Assembly: GCF_036967205.1 (NCBI RefSeq)
Contig: NZ_CP146022.1
Span: forward strand, 2,294,001-2,358,000
Length of the DNA stretch: 64,000 bases
DNA from: Streptomyces sp. Q6
GTDB lineage: Bacteria; Actinomycetota; Actinomycetes; Streptomycetales; Streptomycetaceae
Direction: 5' to 3'
The notes under the pieces are model-generated. The model had not been told where the DNA came from. It made no database searches and was given only the letters and a program-made list of their open reading frames with translations. The position numbers and the translations under genes are program-made. This document shows positions 1-8,760 of this stretch, piece after piece. Positions within the stretch are counted from its first letter, which is position 1; every line of letters starts with the position of its first letter.

Positions 1-616
1 CCGCCGCCACCTTCGGCAACCGCCCCGCGACCCGCACCGCTTCACGGACGAGCCGGTCCGGGCCGAAGCGTCGCAGACTTGCCGCCGCGCCCGCCTGATC
101 CGGCGTCAATTCCAGCCGGGGAACGCCTTTCGGCACCGTGTCGACCGTCGCAAAACGTACGCCTTCGCGGTCGACTTCGACAAACTTGCCCGAATTTCTG
201 TCGTCTTCGGCAATCAGGACGGGCTTACGTTCCGTCACTTTCAGCCCGATTCCGTGCGGCCAGGAACGCACCACATCAACCGAGTCGATTCGGGGCAATT
301 TCCGGCGCAACCGGTCCTCAATGGCGCCCGTGTCGACGGAAATCAACGGGGACCCGACCGGTACGGCCGCCGCCTCGCGCACCTCGGCGGGCGTCAGCAC
401 GTCCGTCCCCGAGGTCGTGACACGCTCGACGCGCAGCCACTGCGATCCGTACAGGAGCCAGATGCCGCCCGCCCCGATCAGGACGAGCAGCACTCCGGTC
501 ACGACGAGGGTGCGCACGCTCGGCATGCGCACCCCACGAGGGGCGGGGGGCGGGCCCGAATCGGACGGTTCGGCCTTGTCTCGTTCGCCGCGGTCCGCGG
601 TGGTCGCTCCGGCCAC
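1..616 (-). CDS. ftsQ: Cell division protein FtsQ (partial, C-terminus beyond the window)
   Basis: FtsQ/DivIB is a bitopic membrane protein that links FtsL and the septal synthase to the division ring. The first 205 codons are visible. A Pro-rich cytoplasmic tail (about residues 1-33) is followed by one membrane segment (about 35-56), then an external POTRA-like domain beginning near 'LRVERVTTSG' and containing the usual 'GSPLISVDT' and 'RIDSVDVVRSWPHG' stretches. The start is GTG at 616 with a purine-rich GGGGAG a few bases upstream. It lies 28 nt after murG on the same strand, the normal Streptomyces order, in which ftsZ should follow outside the window. Family and start are secure; the missing end is only the window edge. 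Confidence 0.93.
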   Translation of the reverse strand, partial: MAGATTADRGERDKAEPSDSGPPPAPRGVRMPSVRTLVVTGVLLVLIGAGGIWLLYGSQWLRVERVTTSGTDVLTPAEVREAAAVPVGSPLISVDTGAIEDRLRRKLPRIDSVDVVRSWPHGIGLKVTERKPVLIAEDDRNSGKFVEVDREGVRFATVDTVPKGVPRLELTPDQAGAAASLRRFGPDRLVREAVRVAGRLPKVAA

Positions 617-644
617 GCTCCCCTGCCTTTACATCCGTATGTCG

Positions 645-1733
645 CTAGTGACGCGAGTTGATCGCCTCGTAGACCATCCCGACGAGCAGGTCGTCGGCGT
701 CCCTGCGGCCGAACTCGGAGGCTGCGCGGGACATCTCGTACAGCCGGTGCGGCTCGGCGAGCACGGGCAGGACGTTGCCCTGGACCCACTCGGGGCTCAG
801 CTCCGCGTCGTCGACCAGCAGGCCGCCGCCGGCCTTGACCACCGGCTGGGCGTTGAGCCGCTGTTCGCCGTTGCCGATGGGCAGCGGGACGTAGGCGGCC
901 GGGAGCCCGACGGCGGAGAGTTCGGCGACGGTCATTGCGCCCGCGCGGCAGAGCATCATGTCTGCCGCGGCGTACGCGAGGTCCATCCGGTCCACGTACG
1001 GTACCGGGATGTACGGGGGCATCCCCGGCATCTGCTGGACCTGCGGCAGTTCGTTCTTCGGACCGACCACGTGCAGGATCTGGATGCCGGACTGCTGGAG
1101 GAGCGGCGCGACGCGCTGTACGACCTCGTTCAGGTGCCGGGCGCCCTGCGAGCCGCCGGAGACCAGCAGCGTCGGCAGGTTCGGGTCGAGACCGAACGCG
1201 GCGCGCGCCTCGGGCCGCACGGCGGCCCGGTCCAGCATGGCGATGGTGCGGCGCAGCGGGATGCCGATGTAGCGGGCCCCGCGCAGCTTGCTGTCCGGGG
1301 TGGAGACGGCGACCCCCGCGGCGTACCGCGAGCCGATCTTGTTGGCGAGGCCCGGCCGGGCGTTGGCCTCGTGGACGACGATCGGGACGCCGGCGCGCTT
1401 GGCGGCGAGGTAACCGGGCAGCGCGACATAGCCGCCGAAGCCGACGACGCAGTCCGCCTTCGTGCGCTCCAGGATCTGCTCCGCCGCCTTGATCGTGCCG
1501 CGCAGCCGTCCGGGGACGGTGATCAGCTCAGGGGTGGGCTTGCGGGGCAGGGGTACGGCAGGGATCAGCGCCAGGTCGTAGCCGCGCTCCGGTACGAGAC
1601 GGGTCTCCAGGCCGCGCTCCGTGCCGAGGGCCGTGATCCCCACGGTCGGGTCCTGCCTGCGCAGGGCGTCCGCGAGGGCGAGCGCCGGCTCGATGTGGCC
1701 GGCGGTCCCCCCACCGGCGAGTACGACATGCAC
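645..1733 (-). CDS. murG: UDP-N-acetylglucosamine transferase MurG (lipid II synthase)
   Basis: MurG is a peripheral membrane GT-B enzyme. It moves GlcNAc from UDP-GlcNAc to lipid I, making lipid II on the inner face of the membrane. The protein has 362 residues, normal for the family. The N-terminal glycine-rich loop 'GGGTAGHIEPALALADAL' starts at residue 7, a second G-loop 'SGGSQGARHLNE' opens the C-terminal domain, and the donor-site stretch 'RAGAMTVAELSAVGLP' follows. It starts at 1733, six bases after the ftsW stop, so the two are almost certainly co-translated. No anomaly seen. Confidence 0.97.
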   Translation of the reverse strand: MHVVLAGGGTAGHIEPALALADALRRQDPTVGITALGTERGLETRLVPERGYDLALIPAVPLPRKPTPELITVPGRLRGTIKAAEQILERTKADCVVGFGGYVALPGYLAAKRAGVPIVVHEANARPGLANKIGSRYAAGVAVSTPDSKLRGARYIGIPLRRTIAMLDRAAVRPEARAAFGLDPNLPTLLVSGGSQGARHLNEVVQRVAPLLQQSGIQILHVVGPKNELPQVQQMPGMPPYIPVPYVDRMDLAYAAADMMLCRAGAMTVAELSAVGLPAAYVPLPIGNGEQRLNAQPVVKAGGGLLVDDAELSPEWVQGNVLPVLAEPHRLYEMSRAASEFGRRDADDLLVGMVYEAINSRH

Positions 1734-1739
1734 CGAAAT

Positions 1740-3065
1740 TCACCGCTCTCCGGACGTACGCGCCGAAACGCGCCGTCGCATCGTGTTCCATCTCATCCCG
1801 CGCTCCCCCGTGGTTCGCCGCATGGCGAGGGCCGCTCGCGCCGCCGGTTCGTCCCGCGCGAACGCGATCAGAAGTCCCACGGCGAACATGGTCGGCAGCA
1901 GGGCCGACCCCCCGTACGAGAACAGCGGGAGCGGGACGCCGGCGATCGGCAGCAGGCCGAGCACCGCACCGATGTTGACCACGGCCTGCGCCGTGATCCA
2001 GGTCGTCACGCCACCCGCGGCGTATCGAACGAAGGGGTCCTCCGTGCGTCCGGCCACGCGGATACCCGCATAGCCTAGAGCCGCGAACAGGGCGAGCACC
2101 GACAGCGTCCCCGCCAGGCCCAGTTCCTCACCAGTGATGGCGAAGATGAAGTCGGTGTGCGCTTCGGGAAGTTGACCCCATTTTTCCACACTCGCCCCCA
2201 GCCCGGAACCGAAGAATCCGCCGGAGGCGAGAGCGTAGATCCCGTGCAGGCCCTGCCAGCACATGTCGTCCGGTCCCGCGTCGGCGCGGCCCAGGCACGC
2301 GAGGCGGGCCATACGGTTCGGGCTGGTCTTGATCAGCATGACGCCGATCGCGCCGGCCACGGAGAGCACGCCGACGAAGAGCCGGGTGGGCGCCCCCGCC
2401 AGCCACAGCAGGCCGAACAGGATGGCGGTGAGCAGGATCGCCGTGCCCATGTCGCCGCCGAGCATGATCAGGCCGAGCAGCAGGAAGGCGACCGGGACCA
2501 GCGGCACCAGCATGTGTTTCCACTGGGTCAGCAGGCGCTTGTCGTGTTTGCGCGCGAGGAGGTCGGCGCCCCACAGGATCAGCGCCAGCTTCCCGAACTC
2601 GCTGGGCTGGAGCATGAAGGGCCCGCCGAGCGAGATCCAGTTCTGGTTGCCGTTGATCGACACCCCTATCCCCGGCACCTGCACCAGGACCATCAGGAAG
2701 ACGCTGACGGCGAGGATCGGGTACGCGAGCGCGCGGTGCAGCTTCACCGGCATGCGCATGGCGACCAGGAGCAGGATCGTGCCGAGGACGGCCGCGACGA
2801 ACTGCTTGCGGAAGAAGTACGAGCTGGACAGGCCCATCTGGAGGGCCGTGATCATCGACGCCGAGTAGACCATCACCAGGCCGAGCGCGGTGAGCAGCAG
2901 CGCGGACCCGAGGATCAGGTAGTACGCGGTGAGCGGCCGGTCCCAGGCCCGCTTGGCCTGTGCGTACAGGCGGCGGACCGGGTTGGCACGCGCCCGGTAG
3001 ACCTTGCTGGTCCTCCTGGGCGGCGCGGCGGGGCGCTTGGTGGTGCGGGCGCTGCTACCGGCCAT
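1740..3065 (-). CDS. ftsW: Septal peptidoglycan glycosyltransferase FtsW
   Basis: FtsW is the SEDS-family lipid II polymerase that works with the FtsI transpeptidase at the septum. The 441-residue protein has a basic cytoplasmic N-terminus (about 1-45), about ten membrane helices, the family 'GGDMGTAIL' segment, and the large extracellular loop before 'EELGLAGTLSVLALF'. The C-terminus is Arg-rich. ATG 3065 has GGGGAG five bases upstream. It follows murD after an 88-nt gap holding a small hairpin, and precedes murG by 6 nt. RodA is the alternative SEDS protein, but position inside the dcw cluster argues for FtsW. Confidence 0.96.
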   Translation of the reverse strand: MAGSSARTTKRPAAPPRRTSKVYRARANPVRRLYAQAKRAWDRPLTAYYLILGSALLLTALGLVMVYSASMITALQMGLSSSYFFRKQFVAAVLGTILLLVAMRMPVKLHRALAYPILAVSVFLMVLVQVPGIGVSINGNQNWISLGGPFMLQPSEFGKLALILWGADLLARKHDKRLLTQWKHMLVPLVPVAFLLLGLIMLGGDMGTAILLTAILFGLLWLAGAPTRLFVGVLSVAGAIGVMLIKTSPNRMARLACLGRADAGPDDMCWQGLHGIYALASGGFFGSGLGASVEKWGQLPEAHTDFIFAITGEELGLAGTLSVLALFAALGYAGIRVAGRTEDPFVRYAAGGVTTWITAQAVVNIGAVLGLLPIAGVPLPLFSYGGSALLPTMFAVGLLIAFARDEPAARAALAMRRTTGERGMRWNTMRRRVSARTSGER

Positions 3066-3117
3066 TGCCGCTCCCCGACGGTGAGCCGTACGTCAACGCT
3101 GCCACGTCCCCTCCCTG

Positions 3118-3140
3118 GGTGCCCGGCGTCACCGGGCACC
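3118..3140 (-). terminator. Small GC hairpin between murD and ftsW
   Basis: A 9-bp perfect stem (GGTGCCCGG / CCGGGCACC) with a CGTCA loop lies in the only sizeable gap inside the murE-murG part of the cluster. There is no U-tract, so it is at best a partial terminator or an mRNA-stability element that could tune ftsW-murG-ftsQ relative to the mur genes. The structure is seen directly; the role is inference. Confidence 0.35.
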
Positions 3141-3153
3141 TTCGCGGGTCCCC

Positions 3154-4581
3154 TCAGACGCTGGTGGCGCCGAGTGCGCGGACCGCTTCCGCGAACGCTT
3201 CGCCACGCTTGTTGTAGTTGGTGAACATGTCCATCGACGCACAGGCCGGAGCCATCAGCACGGTGTCCCCCGGGCGGGCGAGCCGTGCTGCCTCCTGGAC
3301 CGCCGCCGACATCGCCCCAGTGTCGGTCCGGTCGAGGTCGACGACGGGTACTTCCGGCGCGTGTCGTTCCAGGGCTTCACGGATCAGGCCACGGTCGGCA
3401 CCGATCAGGACGACCCCGCGCAGCCGCTTGGCGGCACCCGCGACCAGTTCGTCGAAGGTGGCGCCTTTGGCCAGCCCGCCCGCGATCCACACGATGGACT
3501 CGTACGAGGCCAACGACGCCTGTGCGGCATGGGTGTTGGTGGCCTTGGAGTCGTCGATGTACGCGACCTCGTCGACGTCGGCGACGTGCGCGATGCGGTG
3601 CGCGTCCGGCGTGAAGTTCCGCAGTCCGTCGCGTACGGCCTGGGGCTCGACGCCGAAGGCGCGGGCGAGGGCAGCCGCCGCGAGGGCGTTGGCGATGTTG
3701 TGCGGGGCCGGCGGGTTCACGTCGGAGATCTCGGCGAGTTCCTGCGCGCTCTTCTGCCGGTTCTCGACGAAGGCGCGGTCGACGAGAATGCCGTCCACGA
3801 CGCCGAGTTCGGAGGGGCCGGGCGTGCCGAGGGTGAAGCCGATGGCGCGGCAGCCCTCCTCGACGTCGGCCTCGACGACCAGGTCCTCGGTGGCCTTGTC
3901 CGCGACGTTGTAGACGCAGGCGACCTGATTGCCTTCGTAGATACGGCCCTTGTCGGCGGCGTACGCCTCCATGGAGCCGTGCCAGTCGAGGTGGTCGGGC
4001 GCCAGGTTCAGGACGGCGCCGGAGTGGGCGCGCAGCGAGGGCGCCCAGTGCAGCTGGTACGAGGAGAGCTCGACGGCGAACACGTCGTACGCGTCGTCGC
4101 CCTGGAGGACGACGTCGACGATCGGCGTGCCGATGTTGCCGACGGCGGCGGTGCGCAGACCGGCCGCCTCCAGGATCGACGCGAGCATCTGCGTCGTCGT
4201 GGTCTTGCCGTTCGTGCCGGTGATCGCGAGCCAGGGCGCGGCGTTGGGGCCGCGCAGGCGCCAGGCGATCTCGACGTCGCCGACGACGTCGACGCCGGCC
4301 GCCGCGGCCGCGGCGAACAGGGGGCTCGAAGGCTTCCAGCCCGGCGACGTGACGACGAGCTCGGTGCCCTCGGGCAGCGTCTCGGCGTCGCCGAGGCGTA
4401 CGGACAGCCCCTCTCCTTCGAGGAGGGCCGCCTTGTCGCGGTGGGCCGCGCTGTCACCGCCGTCCACGACGGTCACCGACGCGCCGAGGCCGGCCAGGGC
4501 GCGGGCGGCGCTGAGGCCGCTCACGCCGAGACCGGCGACGGTGATGTTCATCCCCTGCCAGGAACCCTGACCAGATGTCAC
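3154..4581 (-). CDS. murD: UDP-N-acetylmuramoyl-L-alanine--D-glutamate ligase MurD
   Basis: Cytoplasmic ATP-dependent Mur ligase that adds D-Glu to UDP-MurNAc-L-Ala. Seen: an N-terminal Rossmann strand '[19 protein letters not shown]', the ATP loop '[13 protein letters not shown]' near residue 120, and the C-terminal '[18 protein letters not shown]' of the ligase family. I chose GTG 4581 because it overlaps the mraY stop (GTGA) and leaves the W-Q-G stretch that precedes the first strand in homologues. ATG 4596 (five codons longer) and ATG 4551 (ten shorter) are alternatives. The frame is open far upstream through mraY, but that extension is not coding. Confidence 0.95.
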   Translation of the reverse strand: MTSGQGSWQGMNITVAGLGVSGLSAARALAGLGASVTVVDGGDSAAHRDKAALLEGEGLSVRLGDAETLPEGTELVVTSPGWKPSSPLFAAAAAAGVDVVGDVEIAWRLRGPNAAPWLAITGTNGKTTTTQMLASILEAAGLRTAAVGNIGTPIVDVVLQGDDAYDVFAVELSSYQLHWAPSLRAHSGAVLNLAPDHLDWHGSMEAYAADKGRIYEGNQVACVYNVADKATEDLVVEADVEEGCRAIGFTLGTPGPSELGVVDGILVDRAFVENRQKSAQELAEISDVNPPAPHNIANALAAAALARAFGVEPQAVRDGLRNFTPDAHRIAHVADVDEVAYIDDSKATNTHAAQASLASYESIVWIAGGLAKGATFDELVAGAAKRLRGVVLIGADRGLIREALERHAPEVPVVDLDRTDTGAMSAAVQEAARLARPGDTVLMAPACASMDMFTNYNKRGEAFAEAVRALGATSV

Positions 4582-5651
4582 TTCTTGGCTGCCCATCCTG
4601 CGTAGAAGAGGCCGAGTCCGACGATCACGCACATGCCCTGGATGATCCAGAACCTGACCACGACAAGGACTTCGGACCACCCCTTGAGTTCGAAGTGGTG
4701 TTGCAGTGGCGCCATCCGGAAGACGCGCTTGCCGGTCATCTTGAACGAGCCGACCTGGATGACGACGGACATCGTGATGAGCACGAACAGGCCGCCGAGC
4801 AGGGCGAGCAGCATCTCGGTGCGCGAGCAGATCGCGAGACCGGCGAGGGCGCCACCGAGGGCCAGCGAGCCCGTGTCCCCCATGAAGATCTTGGCGGGCG
4901 AGGTGTTCCACCACAGGAAGCCGAAGCAGGAGCCCATGAGCGCCGAGGCGACGACCGCCAGGTCGAGTGGGTCTCTGACCTCGAAACACGCGCCCGGGTT
5001 GGTGAGGGTCTGCGAGTTGGCGCAGGACTCCTGGAACTGCCAGACACCGATGAAGGTGTACGCGCCGAAGACCATCACAGAGGCGCCGGTGGCGAGGCCG
5101 TCGAGGCCGTCGGTGAGGTTCACCCCGTTCGACATCGCGAGGATCATGAACAGCGCCCAGACCACGAAGAGGACCGGGCCGATCGTCCAGCCGAAGTCCT
5201 CCACGAAGGACAGCCGGGTCGAGGCCGGAGTCTGACCGCGCGCGTCCGCGAACTGGAGGGACAGCACCGCGAAGGCGATACCGACGATCAGCTGTCCGGC
5301 CATCTTCGCCTTGGCCCGCAGGCCCAGCGAACGCCGCTTGACGATCTTGATGTAGTCGTCGAGGAAGCCGACGAGGCCCATGCCCGCCATCAGGCCGAGC
5401 ACGAGCAGACCCGACAGGGTCGGGGCCGCGCCGGTGATCAGCTTGCTCACGAAGTACGCGATGAGGGTCGCCAGGATGAAGGCGATACCACCCATGGTCG
5501 GCGTACCGCGCTTGCTGGCGTGCTCGCGCGGGCCGTCGTCGCGGATGTACTGGCCGTAGCCCTTGCGCGCAAGGAGCTTGATGAGCAACGGCGTTCCGGC
5601 CAGGGTCAGGAAGAGGCCGATGACGCCGGCGAAGAGGATCTGCTTCATCAT
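4578..5651 (-). CDS. mraY: Phospho-N-acetylmuramoyl-pentapeptide transferase MraY
   Basis: Integral membrane enzyme that transfers phospho-MurNAc-pentapeptide to undecaprenyl phosphate, making lipid I. It has 357 residues and about ten membrane helices. The catalytic motifs are present: 'FLDDYIKI' with its Asp pair, '[12 protein letters not shown]', and a His-containing loop near '[11 protein letters not shown]'. The stop overlaps murD, and its start overlaps the murF stop by 4 nt (ATGA), so translation is tightly coupled on both sides. Confidence 0.97.
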   Translation of the reverse strand: MMKQILFAGVIGLFLTLAGTPLLIKLLARKGYGQYIRDDGPREHASKRGTPTMGGIAFILATLIAYFVSKLITGAAPTLSGLLVLGLMAGMGLVGFLDDYIKIVKRRSLGLRAKAKMAGQLIVGIAFAVLSLQFADARGQTPASTRLSFVEDFGWTIGPVLFVVWALFMILAMSNGVNLTDGLDGLATGASVMVFGAYTFIGVWQFQESCANSQTLTNPGACFEVRDPLDLAVVASALMGSCFGFLWWNTSPAKIFMGDTGSLALGGALAGLAICSRTEMLLALLGGLFVLITMSVVIQVGSFKMTGKRVFRMAPLQHHFELKGWSEVLVVVRFWIIQGMCVIVGLGLFYAGWAAKK

Positions 5652-7051
5652 CGGGCATCGCCCCCGTTCTCGAAGCCCTCGAGCAGCGCCTGTGCCAGGC
5701 TCTCCAGGCCGACCGACCTGGATGCCTTCACGAGCACGACGTCACCTGGGCGCAGCTCGCTGCGCAACAGGTCGATCGCCGCCTGTGTGTCGGACACGTG
5801 CACCGACTCCTCACCCCACGAACCCTCGTTATAGGCGCCCAGTTGCAACCAGGACGCTTCCCTGCCCCCGATTGCCACGAGCTTGCTGACGTTGAGCCGG
5901 ACGGCGAGCCGTCCGACCGCGTCGTGCTCGGCCAGCGACTCGTCGCCCAGCTCGGCCATGTGCCCGAGCACCGCCCACGTACGACGCCCCTTGCCCATGG
6001 CCACGAGCGCGCGCAGGGCCGCTCGCATGGACTCGGGGTTCGCGTTGTAGGCGTCATTGACGATCGTGACGCCGTCCGGGCGCTCGGTGACCTCCATGCG
6101 CCAGCGGGACAGGGTGCCCGCGTCGGAGAGCGCGAGGGCGATCTCCTCCACGGACATGCCAAGGTCATGGGCGACGGCGGCCGCGGCGAGCGCGTTCGAC
6201 ACGTGGTGCTCACCGTACAGGCGCAAGGTCACTTCGCTGCACCCGGTGGGTGTGTGAAGGCTGAAGGAGGGCTGTCCGTTCTCCGTGAGCCGGACATTCT
6301 CGGCACGGACGTCGGCGTCGGCGGCCTCTCCGAAGAGGAGCACCCTCGCCTTCGTACGCGACGACATGGCCCGTACGAGCGGATCGTCCGCATTGAGGAT
6401 CGCGGTGCCCTCGGCGGGCAGCGACTCGACCAGCTCGCCCTTCGCCTCCGCGATCTGCTCGCGGCCGCCGAACTCGCCGATGTGGGCGGTGCCGACGTTC
6501 AGGACGACGCCGACCTTCGGGGGGGTGAGGCCCGTCAGGTAGCGGATGTGGCCCTTGCCCCGGGCGCCCATCTCCAGGACGAGGAACCGCGTCTCGTCGG
6601 TGGCGGACAGGGCGGTCAGCGGCAGGCCGATCTCGTTGTTGAACGAGCCGGGCGTGAACACCGTCGGCGCCTTGCGCCGCAGCACCTGGGCGATCAGGTC
6701 CTTGGTACTGGTCTTGCCGGCCGAGCCGGTCAGCGCGACGAGGGTGGCGCCGAGCCGCTCGACGACGTGCCGGGCGAGCGCGCCGAGCGCCGCCTGGACG
6801 TCGTCGACGACGATGGCGGGCACACCGACCGGGCGGGACGCCAGCACGGCGGCCGCGCCCCTGTCCACGACGTCGCGCGCGTAGTCGTGGCCGTCCACGC
6901 GCTCGCCGACGAACGCGGCGAACAGGCTGCCGGCCTCGACCTTGCGCGAGTCGATGACGACCGGACCGGTCACCCGGACCTGCGGATCCGGTATGTCGTA
7001 CGTCTGCCCGCCGACGACTGAGGCGATCTCGGCGAGGGAGAGGGCGATCAC
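5648..7051 (-). CDS. murF: UDP-N-acetylmuramoyl-tripeptide--D-alanyl-D-alanine ligase MurF
   Basis: Adds D-Ala-D-Ala to the UDP-MurNAc-tripeptide, completing the pentapeptide precursor in the cytoplasm. From GTG 7051 the product has 467 residues beginning '[19 protein letters not shown]', the usual MurF N-terminus. The ATP loop '[17 protein letters not shown]' and the '[15 protein letters not shown]' signature are present. It lies four bases after the murE stop and overlaps mraY by 4 nt. The same frame runs open upstream into murE, but that part is a shadow. Confidence 0.96.
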   Translation of the reverse strand: MIALSLAEIASVVGGQTYDIPDPQVRVTGPVVIDSRKVEAGSLFAAFVGERVDGHDYARDVVDRGAAAVLASRPVGVPAIVVDDVQAALGALARHVVERLGATLVALTGSAGKTSTKDLIAQVLRRKAPTVFTPGSFNNEIGLPLTALSATDETRFLVLEMGARGKGHIRYLTGLTPPKVGVVLNVGTAHIGEFGGREQIAEAKGELVESLPAEGTAILNADDPLVRAMSSRTKARVLLFGEAADADVRAENVRLTENGQPSFSLHTPTGCSEVTLRLYGEHHVSNALAAAAVAHDLGMSVEEIALALSDAGTLSRWRMEVTERPDGVTIVNDAYNANPESMRAALRALVAMGKGRRTWAVLGHMAELGDESLAEHDAVGRLAVRLNVSKLVAIGGREASWLQLGAYNEGSWGEESVHVSDTQAAIDLLRSELRPGDVVLVKASRSVGLESLAQALLEGFENGGDAR

Positions 7052-7055
7052 AACT

Positions 7056-8720
7056 TCATCCCTGGGTTTGCTCGATGGCTTCGCGAAGCACCAGGCGGTC
7101 GTCGAAGGGACGCACCACCCCGGCGATGTCCTGGCCCTGCTCGTGCCCCTTGCCCGCGACGAGGACCGTGTCGCCCGGCTCGGCGCGGGCGACGGCCGCG
7201 GCAATGGCGGCGGCCCGGTCCTCGAACACGGCGACGTCGCCGCGCTCGTGCGCCGGCACGTCGGCCGCGCCCGCCAGCATCGTGGCGAGGATCGCGAGGG
7301 GGTCCTCGGAGCGCGGGTTGTCGGAGGTGAGGATGGCCGTGTCGGCGAACCGGGCCGCGGCGGCGCCCATGGGCATCCGCTTCGTCCTGTCCCGGTCGCC
7401 ACCGCAGCCGAGCACGATGTGCAGCTTGTTCTCGGTGACCTTGCGCAGCGCCTTGAGCACGGACTCGACGGCGTCGGTCTTGTGGGCGTAGTCGACGACG
7501 GCGAGGTACGGCTGGCCCGCGTCCACCCGCTCCAGGCGGCCGGGGACCCCCGGCACGGCGGCGACGCCGTCGGCCGCGGTCTGCGGGTCGATCCCGGCGA
7601 CGGCGAGGGTGACGATCGCGGCCACGGTGTTCGCGACGTTGAAGGGGCCCGGCAGCGGCGCCGAGGCCGTGATCCGCTCGCCCTTGGGGCCGACGACGGT
7701 CAACGTCGAGCCGAGCGGCCCCACTTCGACGTCCTCGGCGTGCCAGTCGGCGTCCGGGTGGCCCTCGGCGGAGAAGGTGACGACGGGGTACCCCGACGCC
7801 GCGGACTCCTCGACGAGCCGGCGTCCGTACTCGTCGTCGAAGTTCACGACGCCCTGTTTGCTGCGCGCTGGTGTGAACAGCTGCGCCTTCGCCCGGAAGT
7901 AGTCCTCCATGTCGGAGTGGAACTCCATGTGTTCCGGGCTGAGGTTGTTGAAGACGGCGACGTCGAAGACACAACCGTCGACCCGGCCGAGCACGAGGGC
8001 GTGGCTGGACACCTCCATGGCGACGGCGTCGACGCCACGCTCGCGCATGACGGCGAACAGCGCCTGGAGGTCGGTGGCTTCGGGGGTGGTCCGCTCGGAC
8101 TTGATGCGCTCGTCACCGATGCGCATCTCGACCGTGCCGATGAGCCCGGTGCTGCGGACGGCCCTCAGGCCGCCCTCCATGAGGTACGCGGTCGTCGTCT
8201 TGCCCGACGTGCCGGTGATGCCGAGTTGCAGCAGGTCCCTGCCGGGGTGGCCGTAGATGGTGGCGGCCAGTTCCCCCATGCGTCCGCGCGGGTTCTCCAC
8301 GACGAGCGGCACGAGACCGGCGGCGGTGACGCGGTCGGCGCCCGCCGGGTCGGTCAGCGCGGCGACGGCGCCGAGAGAGGCGGCCTGCGCGGCGAAGTCG
8401 GCGCCGTGGGCGCGGGCTCCGGGCAGGGCCGCGTACAGGTCACCGGGGCGCACCGCACGGGAGTCGTGGGTGATGCCGGTGATCGCGACGGCGGCCTGGG
8501 GCGCGGGAACACCCAGCTGAACGGCCAGTTCCGCGAGGGGTGTGGCGGAGACCTCGACCGGTCGCGGCGGCCCGGGATATGTCACGGGTGCGCCCTTCTG
8601 GGTGGTTTGGGACTGATCAGCGTGTGGCACGGCGGTGAGCGTACCGGGCGCACCCCGCCCTGGGCGAAGCGAGGGGCGTGGCGCGGGCCGGTTCCCTGGA
8701 TCGGGGGTGATGGTTGTCAC
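7056..8720 (-). CDS. murE: UDP-N-acetylmuramoyl-tripeptide synthetase MurE
   Basis: Adds the diamino acid to UDP-MurNAc-L-Ala-D-Glu; in Streptomyces this is LL-diaminopimelate (family knowledge). Seen: ATP loop 'TGTSGKTTTAYLMEGGL', the family 'HDSRAVRPGDLYAALPG', and the 'SDNPRSEDP' stretch matching the DNPR diaminopimelate-recognition motif. GTG 8720 has GAAGGG five bases upstream and gives 554 residues, with about 45 poorly conserved residues before the first recognisable segment, so a later start (for example near 'VTYPGPPRPVEV') is possible. It follows ftsI after 40 nt. Confidence 0.95.
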   Translation of the reverse strand: MTTITPDPGNRPAPRPSLRPGRGAPGTLTAVPHADQSQTTQKGAPVTYPGPPRPVEVSATPLAELAVQLGVPAPQAAVAITGITHDSRAVRPGDLYAALPGARAHGADFAAQAASLGAVAALTDPAGADRVTAAGLVPLVVENPRGRMGELAATIYGHPGRDLLQLGITGTSGKTTTAYLMEGGLRAVRSTGLIGTVEMRIGDERIKSERTTPEATDLQALFAVMRERGVDAVAMEVSSHALVLGRVDGCVFDVAVFNNLSPEHMEFHSDMEDYFRAKAQLFTPARSKQGVVNFDDEYGRRLVEESAASGYPVVTFSAEGHPDADWHAEDVEVGPLGSTLTVVGPKGERITASAPLPGPFNVANTVAAIVTLAVAGIDPQTAADGVAAVPGVPGRLERVDAGQPYLAVVDYAHKTDAVESVLKALRKVTENKLHIVLGCGGDRDRTKRMPMGAAAARFADTAILTSDNPRSEDPLAILATMLAGAADVPAHERGDVAVFEDRAAAIAAAVARAEPGDTVLVAGKGHEQGQDIAGVVRPFDDRLVLREAIEQTQG

Positions 8721-8760
8721 GAGCCCTTCAGGAGGTACGGGTGATCATGGTCACGGCCCG

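Noticed and set aside
138-2078. Very long open frame opposite murG and ftsW
   Set aside because: It is the third-position shadow of high-GC genes on the other strand: Arg/Gly/Asp-rich translation with no domain. The minus-strand genes have clear families.
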